Part shown: in pieces, positions 16,334-26,114 of the stretch
Layout of the letters: each line of letters begins with the position of its first letter
Position numbering within the stretch: the first letter of the stretch is position 1
NCBI GenBank assembly: GCA_964618785.1
Contig: CAZUCY010000042.1
Location: 1-26,434, forward strand
Source of the DNA: FEN-1297 sp964618785
GTDB taxonomy: Bacteria; Bacteroidota; Ignavibacteria; Ignavibacteriales; Ignavibacteriaceae
Reading direction: 5' to 3'
Length of the DNA: 26,434 bases
Position numbers and translations under genes: made by a program
Notes under the pieces: generated by a model
The model's input: the letters and a program-made list of their open reading frames with translations, nothing else
The model's database searches: none
Told to the model about the DNA's origin: nothing

Positions 16334-16363
16334 GGTTAACCCCCCGCCGCCGGCAGGAGTTAA
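16334..16363 (-). terminator. GC-rich hairpin after the PKD-array gene
   Basis: The minus strand 7 bp beyond the stop contains TTAAC, a GC-rich GCCGGCGGC core and GTTAA, an inverted repeat of about 30 bp. It lacks a T-run, but its place right after a three-gene operon suggests a transcription end. Confidence 0.45.
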
Positions 16364-16369
16364 AGAAAT

Positions 16370-19300
16370 TTATTCACGCTTTTTTACGGTTAAATTAAAA
16401 GAACTTTTAACTTTACCGCAAGCTGTACTGGTTTGATCATCAACCGACAATTCCACTTTATAAACTCCCTCTTTTTTATATTTGTGAAATACTATCGGCA
16501 AATTGGATGATTCCCCATCACCGAATTTCCAAAGTATTTTTAATAGGTTTCCATCCGCATCGAACACATTGGACGCGTCGAATCTAACTTCATCGTTTGC
16601 GCTGTTTATATAAACGACGGAATCTTTCATACCGGGAATTTGCGGAGGTGCATTTACAAAAATCATTACGGAATCATTATTAAATATATTTCCCATATCA
16701 TCGCTTAAGACAAAATAGTAAATATATTTTCCGCTTTTCTCAATCGAATGATTTAGTCCTCTGCTTTCAGTGCTGAATACCCCGTTTTTTTCGTACCATT
16801 TGAATTTGAAATTTGCATCTTTAAATTCCGTTTGAATCTTGGGATTTAAACTAAACATTTCCCCGACACATACATTCATAGATTTTGGTATTGTGCATTT
16901 CGGATAGTCAATAACTTTCAAATATTTTGTTAACTCACCGATGCTGTTAAGCGTATTCGATTTATCTTTAACTACCAACCGGATCTTATTTAAACCGGCA
17001 TGGTCAAAAATAGCCTTATAGATAACATCATCCGAAATCTTAGAATCATTTACATACCATTCAAAAATTGATTCACCGCCCGGATTAGAAGATTTTTTTC
17101 CGTCAAATTCAATTTGTTGATTTACAAATAAATATTCAGGAAGCGAAAAATCTGCAACCGGTTCATTGAATACATTTATATAAATTGTGCTTTTGTTTGT
17201 ATTGTTTTCAACATGTGTATTATCCGTTACAGTTAAAGTTACCGGGTATTTTCCCATTAAAGAATACGAATGTATTACCGAAATTCCTTCAGCTTTTGAA
17301 CCATCGCCGAAATCCCATTCGTAATTTGAAATATTTCCGCCGGGATGAGTGGATTTTATTCCATTAAAAGAAACCGGCTGATATATGGCAGCATTTTGAA
17401 CCGATTCTATAATTGCAAGAGGCGCTGCATTAACAAAAATTGGTTTTGAACTTAAAGAAGTGCTGCATTCATTTTTAAGGTCGGTTTGAATTTTTAATGT
17501 GATAATATAATTGCCGTACTTTAAATAATTGTGTTTTACAACTTTCCCTTTTGCAGCATAACCATCGCCAAAATCCCAATTATATTCAATTATATTGCCG
17601 AACCTTGTTGAACTTGCTGATGCATCAAATACTTGTTCGGAATTTTCAGCAACTGAATCACGAGAAGCGAAAGATGCAAAGGGGCCGTCCACAACCGTAA
17701 CAATTATATTATCAATTGACGAAATATCACAATTGCTTTTTACATTTCCGGTAATGGTGAGGGTAACTTTAAATTTGCCCGGTTTGATGTATGTATGAAC
17801 GGGTTTAGGCCCGGCGCCTGTTTCTCCATCGCCGAAATTCCATTCATAGCTATTTATAGCTCCACCCGCAGAAGTAGATCTGGAACCATCAAACTTAATC
17901 TGGGAATTAGCGCATATTAGAGTATCGTTGCCTGCATTTGCTATCGGCGCTTCAGAGACATTTAATAGCTTTGTTGCAAAAGCTGAATTACAAGGCAATC
18001 CGGAATTGTCTTTTACTATCAATGTAATTTTATGTAATCCGCCTTTTTTAAATATTTTAAAAACACTGCTGCCTGATAACTGTGTGGAATCGTCAAATAT
18101 CCATAAATAGTCTAATAAAGTATTATCGAAAGATTCAGATTTTAATCCGCTTAAGATCACTATATCCCCTGCACAAACAGTTGTATCGGTTCCGGCATCT
18201 GCAATCGGAGGGCGATGAATTTTTACGGTAATATTTTCCCTAATGGAAGAATTTGGCAGATTAAGACCATCATCTACTGTTAGTGTTATTGGAAATACTC
18301 CGTAGTCCTTAAAATTATGCGTAATAATTCCGCTTCCTTTTACATCCTTTCTATCGGGAAAATCCCAGGTAAAACTTAATTGATCTCCGTCAGGATCGAA
18401 TGATTTCGCTGCGTTAAAAGTTATAATTTTATCGCAAGATTCAATATATTCCTGAGTCTTAATTACAGGAGTCGTATTAATCTTAATGTACACCGTATCA
18501 GAAACAATTGAATTATCGACATCGGCATCGTCGGTTATAGTTAATACAGCGCTGTACAAACCAGATTTAACAAATGATTTTTCTACAATTTTACCGATTT
18601 TAGTTTCACCATCGCTGAACACCCATGAATAGGATTTTATCGTCCCATCAAGATCGTATGATTTTGAAGCATCAAACTTTAATTTTTGAAGCGGGACAGC
18701 ATTGTGTGTGTACTCAATTTTGGGAACAGGCGGGGAGTTAACTATTACTTTAGCATAATCAACACTTGATAACGGTTTTACAAAATCATCGGTAACTTCA
18801 AGTCCGACTATATAAGTTCCGGGTTCTTTAAATACATACTCAAATTCGCCGCCTTCCGAAATATATTTATTATCAATGAACCATCTGCTTTTAATGATTT
18901 TTCCATCAGGAGCAACGGACTGCGAACTGCTGAATTTCACTTTTTGATTCGGAGCAATTAGTTGATCGGGTCCGATATCAGCAACCGGTCTTTTATCTAT
19001 AATTACTTTTGAAGAATCATAGGAATAGTTGTTTATTGTATTGGTATTATCAACTACTTTAAGGATGACTTTGTATTTACCAGCCGCCCTGTATGTATGC
19101 GAAACAGTCTTCCCCTCTCCTGTAAATCCATCTCCAAAATCCCAATTATACTGAGTAATTGTTCCATCGACATCATAAGACTTTGAACCATCAAAGAACA
19201 CATTCCCTTCATTTAAATATTCGTCGTTTACAATTTTAGCAACAGGCTGTGCATTCACGGTAATTTGAACCGAATCAATATTTGTATCCGTAACAGTTTC

Positions 19301-21148
19301 CGAATTATCACGTACTTTTAAAGTAACAATATATTTACCGTATTTATTATAACTGTGAGTGACATTAATGCCGCTTGCTTTACTGCCGTCTCCAAAATTC
19401 CAATCAAAATCCTTGATTTTATAACCTTCGCTTGTCGATTTTGATCCGTCAAAAATTAGTTCTTCATCCGTTGCAACAACCCTGTCTGATCCGAGATTAG
19501 GGATAGGAGGATTATGAATTATGACATTTACCCAGGCAGATGAATTATTGTTCGAAGCATCAGTATTATCTATAACAGTCAATTTGATCTTGTAACTGCC
19601 CGTTTGTGGGAAACTTTGTTTAACAATTTGTCCTTCTTTTTTCCCAAATGTGCCAAAATCCCAAATATATTTTACAATACTACCATCAGGATCAAAGCTT
19701 TGGGAAGCATCGAATGTTAAGAAATGATTAGGGGCTGCAGTTAATCTTTCTGTAGTCTTTGCAACAGGCTGCATATTGATAGTTATTGAAAGCCGGGCTG
19801 TATCAATATTACAAACCTGCTTAGTAGTTTCTTCAACTACTAATACAACTTTATATTTGCCGGGGTTTTTATAAGAATGTAATATTTTCATTCCGCTTCC
19901 GGTTGCACCATCTCCAAAAGACCAAAAATAATTTGTCATCTTAGGATTGACGACAACTGAATTGCTTCCGTCAAAGAGAACCTGCTCATCAAGCGCTTTT
20001 ACCAAATCGGAACCGGCAACGGCTTCCGGTTTTGGCAGTATCTCAATTTCATAACTTTCCAATTTTGCGCGGGTAATCGCATTTGATTGCTCTTCTACTA
20101 AAACGTCCCCTGTATACTTTCCAGATTCCGGAAATTCGCGCCGGCAAATATCGCCGTCACAATTATTTCCAGACCCGCCCGGCCAATTAAAAATTAATCC
20201 GTAATTTTCTTTGGAAGTTGTACCGGAAAAATCAATTTCTGCACTGTTGCAATCAATTTGTTTTATTTTCTTTATTACATTAGGAATGGTTGCCGGCACT
20301 TTATCAAAGAAAGGTAATTGCACCGGAAGTTTTTTCCCCTGTTTATAGGTAAAGTAAAAAGTTATATCGTTGATTTTATGCATTTCCGGTCCAAAATCAA
20401 GCGCACAATAATTACCCCTTTCGTATTTGTTCAATGGTATTTTAATGCTTGACCAATGTGCAGGGTCGTTCTCAGTTAAAGGAACGCCGTCCCGCAGTAA
20501 AGTACTCAGTTCAATTTTAGTTCCGTCAAAATCGAAAGTATGAAGATTAATTTCATCGTCATTACTACCGGGCAACATTTTAAATGAAATTTTTTTTGTA
20601 TCGCGGCTTACTTGAATTGTCGGTTCAAAAGAATAGAATTGAACATTATCGATTGTTCTATTCTCCGATGAATCAGAACTGACAAACAACTCGAAAACAT
20701 TGCCGTCGTTTCCTTCAAGCCCTTGAGAAACCAATGTATATGTTGAACCTGAATCATTTGAAATACCGGCTAGCAATGCCCAGCGCTCAAGATATTCTTT
20801 ATCCTGTCCGACTTCAATTTCTTTAATTAACCTGTTTTGTATTCTTGCTTTATAATCATCTGAATTCAGCAGACTATCTTCGGGAACTTCACCATTGTAA
20901 AGAGAAAACCGGAACTTTGAATCCCAAATCCCAATACGTTCATCCAGTGAAGATCCGCATGCAGCGTCAAAAATTCTAACATATGCTTTCCTGTTATAAT
21001 TTAGCGGCAGCTTAAAATGTATTGACTGTATATAGTTATCATCACCTTCGCTCGGGCTTGCCTGAGGACCGAAATTTATAAACCTTAATCTGATTTGAGC
21101 ATTGACAATCAGAGATAACACAAACAACAAGAACAATACTTTTTTCAT
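16370..21148 (-). CDS. Giant secreted PKD-array protein
   Basis: 1592 residues with a signal peptide (MKKVLFLLFVLSLIVNA, then QIRL). Residues 20-285 form a distinct N-terminal domain I do not recognise (includes DAACGSSLDERIGIWDSKF and WSSIKIPLNKYERGNYCALD). From about 290 to the end lie about 14 PKD-like Ig folds of roughly 87 residues; clear core motifs are YFWSFGDGATGSG, FDWNFGDGSKASG, YNWDFGDGFTGEG, YEWNFGDGETGAG, YNWDFGDGYAAKG, YEWDFGDGSKAEG and ILWKFGDGESSN, others are degenerate. PKD arrays make extended stalks for adhesion or glycan contact. There is no T9SS domain, anchor or enzyme; the protein ends VKSSFNLTVKKRE. AGGAGA lies 6 bases before the ATG and overlaps the TAG of the upstream gene, so translation is probably coupled. 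Confidence 0.9.
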   Translation of the reverse strand: MKKVLFLLFVLSLIVNAQIRLRFINFGPQASPSEGDDNYIQSIHFKLPLNYNRKAYVRIFDAACGSSLDERIGIWDSKFRFSLYNGEVPEDSLLNSDDYKARIQNRLIKEIEVGQDKEYLERWALLAGISNDSGSTYTLVSQGLEGNDGNVFELFVSSDSSENRTIDNVQFYSFEPTIQVSRDTKKISFKMLPGSNDDEINLHTFDFDGTKIELSTLLRDGVPLTENDPAHWSSIKIPLNKYERGNYCALDFGPEMHKINDITFYFTYKQGKKLPVQLPFFDKVPATIPNVIKKIKQIDCNSAEIDFSGTTSKENYGLIFNWPGGSGNNCDGDICRREFPESGKYTGDVLVEEQSNAITRAKLESYEIEILPKPEAVAGSDLVKALDEQVLFDGSNSVVVNPKMTNYFWSFGDGATGSGMKILHSYKNPGKYKVVLVVEETTKQVCNIDTARLSITINMQPVAKTTERLTAAPNHFLTFDASQSFDPDGSIVKYIWDFGTFGKKEGQIVKQSFPQTGSYKIKLTVIDNTDASNNNSSAWVNVIIHNPPIPNLGSDRVVATDEELIFDGSKSTSEGYKIKDFDWNFGDGSKASGINVTHSYNKYGKYIVTLKVRDNSETVTDTNIDSVQITVNAQPVAKIVNDEYLNEGNVFFDGSKSYDVDGTITQYNWDFGDGFTGEGKTVSHTYRAAGKYKVILKVVDNTNTINNYSYDSSKVIIDKRPVADIGPDQLIAPNQKVKFSSSQSVAPDGKIIKSRWFIDNKYISEGGEFEYVFKEPGTYIVGLEVTDDFVKPLSSVDYAKVIVNSPPVPKIEYTHNAVPLQKLKFDASKSYDLDGTIKSYSWVFSDGETKIGKIVEKSFVKSGLYSAVLTITDDADVDNSIVSDTVYIKINTTPVIKTQEYIESCDKIITFNAAKSFDPDGDQLSFTWDFPDRKDVKGSGIITHNFKDYGVFPITLTVDDGLNLPNSSIRENITVKIHRPPIADAGTDTTVCAGDIVILSGLKSESFDNTLLDYLWIFDDSTQLSGSSVFKIFKKGGLHKITLIVKDNSGLPCNSAFATKLLNVSEAPIANAGNDTLICANSQIKFDGSRSTSAGGAINSYEWNFGDGETGAGPKPVHTYIKPGKFKVTLTITGNVKSNCDISSIDNIIVTVVDGPFASFASRDSVAENSEQVFDASASSTRFGNIIEYNWDFGDGYAAKGKVVKHNYLKYGNYIITLKIQTDLKNECSTSLSSKPIFVNAAPLAIIESVQNAAIYQPVSFNGIKSTHPGGNISNYEWDFGDGSKAEGISVIHSYSLMGKYPVTLTVTDNTHVENNTNKSTIYINVFNEPVADFSLPEYLFVNQQIEFDGKKSSNPGGESIFEWYVNDSKISDDVIYKAIFDHAGLNKIRLVVKDKSNTLNSIGELTKYLKVIDYPKCTIPKSMNVCVGEMFSLNPKIQTEFKDANFKFKWYEKNGVFSTESRGLNHSIEKSGKYIYYFVLSDDMGNIFNNDSVMIFVNAPPQIPGMKDSVVYINSANDEVRFDASNVFDADGNLLKILWKFGDGESSNLPIVFHKYKKEGVYKVELSVDDQTSTACGKVKSSFNLTVKKRE

Positions 21149-21158
21149 TTTTTCTCTC

Positions 21159-23477
21159 CTAGTTTTTATTCTGCACTAAATAGGTTTTTTTGTTATTTAG
21201 TTCATCTTCAAGGGTAACCGATTTAACTTGAGGTTTCACTTTATCTTTACTGATGAATGTCAATTCATAAAAACCCGAGATTGAATTATAAGTCAGAATC
21301 ACTGTGGTAGAACCGCCCGTAAAATTAATTTCGGCTAAAGCCGACTTTTTTAAGTCTGTTTCATCTTCAGCCTTAACAATTAATTCAAAAAGATTATCGC
21401 CTATTTTTCTTATTTCAGAAGATATTAATTTAGGCGGATTGTCATTGCAAATAATTTTCTTTTCCATCAGCCTTGTGTTGCCGTTATAATCAACTGCCTT
21501 AATTGTAAAGATGTTTTTTAAGCTATTTAAGTTTTGTAAAGAGCTGAAATCATTATTTCTATCGAGAGGGATCTTAATGCCGTTAATAAATAATTCTTTT
21601 GCACCCAAAGCTTTACCGCGAATTGTTATTTCTCTATGGCTAGTAAAAGAGCTGAGTGAAGAATCAAGAATAATTTCCAATTGATCGTTCATTTTATTTA
21701 TATCAAATGTAATTTTCTTATTATAACCAGCAGGGGTATTGACCGTTAGTAAAAACTTTTCGCCGGAATAATCTAATGGAATTGCAAACTCGCATTTCCC
21801 CAGCGTGTCGGAATAAGCAGTGCGATCTTGTAGCGATTTAAAAGATTTAATTTCAATGCGTGAGAGGGGCGTTGTGGTTAGATTAAGGTTAACAAAATTT
21901 CCATCTGCATAATATTTTGAATCGTCCGTTAATTCACCGTAGTGCAAATCGTATATATTAATTTCAGAGTCAGACTCAACAAAAACATTTCTATATATTC
22001 CGGATGTGTTCCCGGTCGAATTAATTGATTCAATTTCAATAATATTTTCCCCTTTGTTCAAAATTAAATTTGATTTGAAATTGCCTAAACCGTTGGTTAT
22101 CACATTACTATGGTTGACCAAAACTTTGCAGCCAAAATTTGTTTTACCGGTTACTGTCAAATTAGTTTTACGCGTAACAAAATTATTAGATGGAAAAATA
22201 ACATCAATAAACGGTTTTGTGTTATCCATTAATATTATAACCGACCTGATTTCTGAAAACGGTCCCGGTAATCCCAGGCTATCCACCGAACAAACGTGCC
22301 AATAATAAACACCTGGCTGCAATCCGGAAATTTGAAATGAGTTCTTAGTAATATTTTTGTAAGATTTACCAACGATTTTAAAGAACTTTGATGTTGAAAT
22401 CTCCAGCGAATAATCCGGAACCCTTGGAATATTCTCCCAATTGAAATTTATATCATTGCCCGTAACTGCCGAAAAGTCTTCAGGGTAAGTTATTACAGGT
22501 GCGGGTATTAAATTTTTTGGTTTTGAAGGATAACCGCCGTCAGGTATTACCGAACCTTGATCCTTTCGCACAACAACTGAAGAGTCTTTTACTCCAAGAG
22601 TTATTTCGCCGTTATAATTTGCAAGCTTTGCATTTGCTTTGTTCTTTTCAACCCAAAAGTATTTCGAATTTATTTTCGTTCTCACTCCGGGGATGTCCAG
22701 ATCAAATATTTTTTTAGGGCTGTTTAGAAGTATAGCATAAGCGTTCCCTTTTTCAAGTTTAACTTTTGTATCTGTTTTATTATTTAAGACGTCGACGCGC
22801 GATCTCTGGATTTCTGCCTCCGAATTTTCATAAAGTTTTATTTGGCTTAAATCATTAAATGTAATATTGGCTAAGGAAAAAGATAATGTTCGAGCCCAGT
22901 CATTCTCCTTCAAATTGTCGTACAAATCCGCATTTTCCCAGTTTAAAATTGAAGGAAACATTTTTTGGACTGTTCCTTCCTTGTAAGAAATGATTGCATC
23001 GATAGTTTTCTCCCTTATTTCCATTGTTTGTCTGTATGCTTTTTTAGCTTGGTCGATTGCTTCTATTAAAAATTCACGTGATGAATCAAAATCCAGGACT
23101 TTCTTAGATTTTAAAGCATTGGAATATTCATTTGCGGATTTTTCCAAAAGTTCGGAGGCAAGAATTTTTGCACCTACTTTAACGGCATCCTGAATACTTT
23201 TTGAAGCACTTTCATACAGTGCTAATAGTTCTTTTACTTTTTTTTGCGGTATAATTACTTGAATTCCGGATTGAACCCCGCTAAGATCTTTAATATTATT
23301 ATACTTTAGAATATAAGTCCAAAAATCAGGATCGCCAAAATAATCTTGGGATAATTTTCGCATGTTGGTTTGATTATTAATCGTGACCCTTATATCATCC
23401 TTCGTTTGTGCAATTAGATCGAAATATTGCAGAAGCACAAAGCACAAGGTGGCAAATAAAACGTGTTTACAAAACAA
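21159..23477 (-). CDS. LysM-FecR-Fn3 envelope protein
   Basis: 772 residues, exported (MFCKHVLFATLCFVLLQYFD to IAQ). Order: LysM peptidoglycan-binding domain (29-77; VTINNQTNMRKLSQDYFGDP to GIQVIIP), a helical segment like DUF4398 (84-165), a FecR-like beta domain (about 195-300; SLANITFNDLSQIKLYENSE to DIPGVRTKIN and GEITLGV), a Pro-rich linker, an Fn3-like domain (about 325-415; NWENIPRVPDYSLEIST, GLQPGVYYWHV), then several Ig-like modules. It likely sits in the periplasm bound to peptidoglycan and links to the next gene product. The start is TTG at 23475-23477 with AAGGAAA inside the kinase 3' end; a later GTG would cut the signal peptide. Gaps are 3 bp from the kinase and about 10 bp from the PKD gene. 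The domain functions are known; the role as a connector is inferred. Confidence 0.85.
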   Translation of the reverse strand: MFCKHVLFATLCFVLLQYFDLIAQTKDDIRVTINNQTNMRKLSQDYFGDPDFWTYILKYNNIKDLSGVQSGIQVIIPQKKVKELLALYESASKSIQDAVKVGAKILASELLEKSANEYSNALKSKKVLDFDSSREFLIEAIDQAKKAYRQTMEIREKTIDAIISYKEGTVQKMFPSILNWENADLYDNLKENDWARTLSFSLANITFNDLSQIKLYENSEAEIQRSRVDVLNNKTDTKVKLEKGNAYAILLNSPKKIFDLDIPGVRTKINSKYFWVEKNKANAKLANYNGEITLGVKDSSVVVRKDQGSVIPDGGYPSKPKNLIPAPVITYPEDFSAVTGNDINFNWENIPRVPDYSLEISTSKFFKIVGKSYKNITKNSFQISGLQPGVYYWHVCSVDSLGLPGPFSEIRSVIILMDNTKPFIDVIFPSNNFVTRKTNLTVTGKTNFGCKVLVNHSNVITNGLGNFKSNLILNKGENIIEIESINSTGNTSGIYRNVFVESDSEINIYDLHYGELTDDSKYYADGNFVNLNLTTTPLSRIEIKSFKSLQDRTAYSDTLGKCEFAIPLDYSGEKFLLTVNTPAGYNKKITFDINKMNDQLEIILDSSLSSFTSHREITIRGKALGAKELFINGIKIPLDRNNDFSSLQNLNSLKNIFTIKAVDYNGNTRLMEKKIICNDNPPKLISSEIRKIGDNLFELIVKAEDETDLKKSALAEINFTGGSTTVILTYNSISGFYELTFISKDKVKPQVKSVTLEDELNNKKTYLVQNKN

Positions 23478-23480
23478 TTT

Positions 23481-25418
23481 TTATGTTTCCTTGAATTTTG
23501 GCAATGAAATAATAAATTCCGCGCCTTTACCTTTTTCACTCTTAAGAGTTATATCTCCGTTCATTAACTCCACAAGTTTTTTTACAATTGATAATCCCAA
23601 GCCTGTAGAAAAACCGCCGCCCACAGGCTGTGCGGAAAGGCGTGCAAATTTTTGAAATAATTTTTTCTTGTCTTCATCAGTAAAACCGGGTCCCTCGTCT
23701 TTTACACGAGTTTCAACCATCTCACAATTGTCTGATAACCTAACTGATATGAAAATATTTTTATTAACAGGTGAAAATTTAATTGCATTGGATAATATGT
23801 TTTGAATTATCTGAAATGTTAAATTGTTATCTGCAAGAATATAGTTTTCATCTTTTATGCTTGTATCAATTATTACCAACCCCTTTTGTAAAATATTTTC
23901 CAGGTTTTGTTTTTTTAATTCCGTAATGAGAGAAATAATTGAGACTTTTTCAAACTTTATACTTAGTTTACCTTGTTCTATTGAGTTTATGTCTAATAAG
24001 TTCCTAATTATTAACGACATTCTATTTGAGGTTTTTATAATTTCACTTAAAAATTCGTAATGCTGTTCCGGTGAAATATCTTTATCATGTTTTAGTGTAT
24101 CGGCAAAAGTACTTATAGCAAATAAGGGATTTTTTAAATCGTGTGCGGCAATAGCTAAAAATTCATCCTTTTCTTCGCCTAATTCCAAAACCCGTTTATA
24201 CGCTTTTTTTAATTCATTATTTGATTCGCTTAGCTCATTTGTCCTGTCTTCAACTTTTTTCTCCAGGTTTTTATTATACTCTTCCAATTGTTCTTTTTGA
24301 TTTGCAATCTCCGCGAAATTCTTTTTTAACTGCTTTCCCATTTTTGAAATGGACTTGCTTAATAACCCTATTGAGTCGTTGGCTTTATAATCTACGATAA
24401 CATCAAAATTTCCACTGCTTATTAACTTGGATACATACGCCATATGAATTATCGGGCGGCTAAGATGCCTTGAAAAAAGGGATGCAACAATAATAGATAA
24501 TATAATGCTGATTCCGGCAAAAAATAAAAAGTAGATAAATGCTTTGTTTACGACTGCATAAGCTGAATTTTTACTTATAATTGAAACAACAACCCAGTTA
24601 ACTGCTTCTGTCGTGGAAAAAGATGAAACAAAATTACCAAATTGCGGATCTGAATAATTGTTTACTAAATCTACTTTGTTTTTATTATTAACTAAGATTT
24701 CGGCATCCGTTATTATTTTATCCGGTAACTGCAATAAAAAATTATTAGTTAAAAACTTCTTTCCGCTGGCATCGGTTACAAACAGCATTCCTACCCTATT
24801 TAATAAATGGTTTTCGAGGTCGGAAGCTATATCATGAAGATCGAGCTGGCATACTAAATATGACATGGGCAATTTTTTTAATTTAACACTGGTAATTTCC
24901 CAGCAAATCCATGTTTCGAGGGCTTTATTATATACAGGTGTTGTAATGAATGGAAATTTTAGATTTTTAATGTCTAATGTACGCAAGTCCATTTTTTCCT
25001 GAGAACTGTCTACCCGGATGACCTCGTTACCGGCTTTTCTGAGAAAATCCTTACCGGTAAAAAATGCCTGGTCATAAGTATCTCCATTATCTATAAAAAG
25101 TGAAATTGAAATAATATTATCAATTTTTCTTATATTTGAAATCATAAATTCGATTTTTTCATTAGCATTTATATCCGGATTTTCCAGCGTGCTCTTGATT
25201 AAATCCTGTATTTCAAGAGACTTATTAATTTTTGAGTTTATACTGGCTGAGATTGAATTTGACGAGAAAATTAATTTTTCATTTATGTTACCCCTTAGTT
25301 CATTTAATATGAGATCCGTAATACTGTAGCTAATTACTAAGCTTGGCAGAATAGCCATTAATAGCATTAATATTCCCAGCTTTATCTGCCAGGGGATCCG
25401 GTTTAATTGAATTTCCAC
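23481..25418 (-). CDS. Membrane sensor histidine kinase
   Basis: About 645 residues. From the chosen GTG: TM1 (about 11-31, IKLGILMLLMAILPSLVISY), a large periplasmic sensor region of about 260 residues of the Cache type (VNWVVVSIISKN near its end), TM2 (about 293-315, AFIYFLFFAGISIILSIIVA), HAMP (SRHLSRPIIHMAYVSKLISS onward), a coiled coil, HisKA with FLAIAAHDLKNPLFA (His426), and HATPase with NILSNAIKFSP, VKDEGPGF and GLGLSIVKKLVEL. It autophosphorylates and probably passes phosphate to the divergent regulator at 25467. The open frame extends to 25523 but would overlap that regulator by 57 bp and prepend an unlikely sequence, so I chose GTG 25416-25418 (TTG 25428-25430 also possible). It heads the operon with the LysM-FecR and PKD genes. 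Confidence 0.88.
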   Translation of the reverse strand: MEIQLNRIPWQIKLGILMLLMAILPSLVISYSITDLILNELRGNINEKLIFSSNSISASINSKINKSLEIQDLIKSTLENPDINANEKIEFMISNIRKIDNIISISLFIDNGDTYDQAFFTGKDFLRKAGNEVIRVDSSQEKMDLRTLDIKNLKFPFITTPVYNKALETWICWEITSVKLKKLPMSYLVCQLDLHDIASDLENHLLNRVGMLFVTDASGKKFLTNNFLLQLPDKIITDAEILVNNKNKVDLVNNYSDPQFGNFVSSFSTTEAVNWVVVSIISKNSAYAVVNKAFIYFLFFAGISIILSIIVASLFSRHLSRPIIHMAYVSKLISSGNFDVIVDYKANDSIGLLSKSISKMGKQLKKNFAEIANQKEQLEEYNKNLEKKVEDRTNELSESNNELKKAYKRVLELGEEKDEFLAIAAHDLKNPLFAISTFADTLKHDKDISPEQHYEFLSEIIKTSNRMSLIIRNLLDINSIEQGKLSIKFEKVSIISLITELKKQNLENILQKGLVIIDTSIKDENYILADNNLTFQIIQNILSNAIKFSPVNKNIFISVRLSDNCEMVETRVKDEGPGFTDEDKKKLFQKFARLSAQPVGGGFSTGLGLSIVKKLVELMNGDITLKSEKGKGAEFIISLPKFKET

Positions 25419-25466
25419 TTTGATATTCAATAAAGTTGTAGGTTCAATATAAATATAACTTATTTT
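25419..25466. promoter_or_regulatory. Divergent promoter region, kinase operon / regulator
   Basis: Only 48 AT-rich bases separate the chosen kinase GTG from the regulator ATG, so both promoters or their operators must fall here or inside the opposite gene. Neither side shows a convincing SD. A shared site would let the response regulator control itself and the operon together. This is inferred from spacing; no clear dyad is visible. Confidence 0.35.
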
Positions 25467-26114
25467 ATGATAAAAATAATCATTGTAGACGACCATCCTA
25501 TGCTGCGTGCGGGTTTTAGTCAAACTATCAACCGGGAGGCGGATCTTAAGATTGTTGATGAATGCGATAACGGCGAGCAGTTAATCTCGAAAATTTCAGA
25601 AAACGATTACGACGTTGTAATACTAGATATCGATTTACCGGGAAGGAACGGGATAGAAATATTAAAAGAAGTAAAAAAAATAAAACCCCAGCTTTCCGTA
25701 TTAATTTTCACTTCCTTTCCAGAGGAAAGATACGGTCTACGCGCCATCCGGGCCGGTGCAAATGCTTATCTTTCAAAGGAAGACGATAGCAAAGTCATAA
25801 TCGAAACTATTAGGGGAATTAAAGGCAATAAAAGGAAGATATCACCAAAACTTGCTGAAATTCTTGCAAATGAAATAAACAATAAATCAGATAAATTAGC
25901 TCACGAACTCCTTTCCGACAGGGAGCTTGAAGTGATGCGGCATGTTGCACTCGGGAAGTCTATCGGAGAAATCGCCGTTATTCTTTCACTTAGTGTTAAT
26001 ACCGTAAATACTTATCGGGCAAGATTACTAGAAAAGCTGGGTTTGAGTTCAAATACCCAGATTGCTATTTATGCGTTAGAAAACGGACTTTTAGATAAGC
26101 CTTTGCGAAGTTAA
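25467..26114 (+). CDS. NarL/FixJ-family response regulator
   Basis: 215-residue DNA-binding regulator. Receiver domain: IIIVDDHPMLRAGF (acidic pair Asp8/Asp9), phospho-acceptor Asp54 in VVILDIDLPGRNG, Thr82 in LIFTSF and Lys104 in AYLSKED. Output domain: LuxR-type helix-turn-helix in LLSDRELEVMRHVALGKSIG and VNTVNTYRARLLEKL, the usual four-helix GerE fold near residues 148-205. It is complete and divergent from the membrane kinase gene, about 48 bp start to start, the normal arrangement of a cognate pair. ATG has no SD, which is common in this group. Likely targets are the divergent operon and its own promoter; this is inferred. Confidence 0.92.
   Translation: MIKIIIVDDHPMLRAGFSQTINREADLKIVDECDNGEQLISKISENDYDVVILDIDLPGRNGIEILKEVKKIKPQLSVLIFTSFPEERYGLRAIRAGANAYLSKEDDSKVIIETIRGIKGNKRKISPKLAEILANEINNKSDKLAHELLSDRELEVMRHVALGKSIGEIAVILSLSVNTVNTYRARLLEKLGLSSNTQIAIYALENGLLDKPLRS

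Larger units (their letters stand above)
15690..16369. other. Hairpin-rich spacer upstream of the hybrid kinase
   Basis: 680 bp between the stop of the PKD gene and the start of the hybrid kinase, both minus strand, without a coding frame. Besides the elements annotated separately it carries a near-palindrome GAGATTTTAAAGTCTC (15791-15806) about 100 bp upstream of the kinase ATG and a CTCTTC/GAAGAG pair (16068-16073, 16092-16097). The kinase promoter must lie at its left end. Confidence 0.6.

Noticed and set aside
25419..25523. Longer N-terminus of the membrane kinase starting at 25523
   Set aside because: It would overlap the divergent regulator gene by 57 bp, and the added residues are not membrane- or sensor-like.
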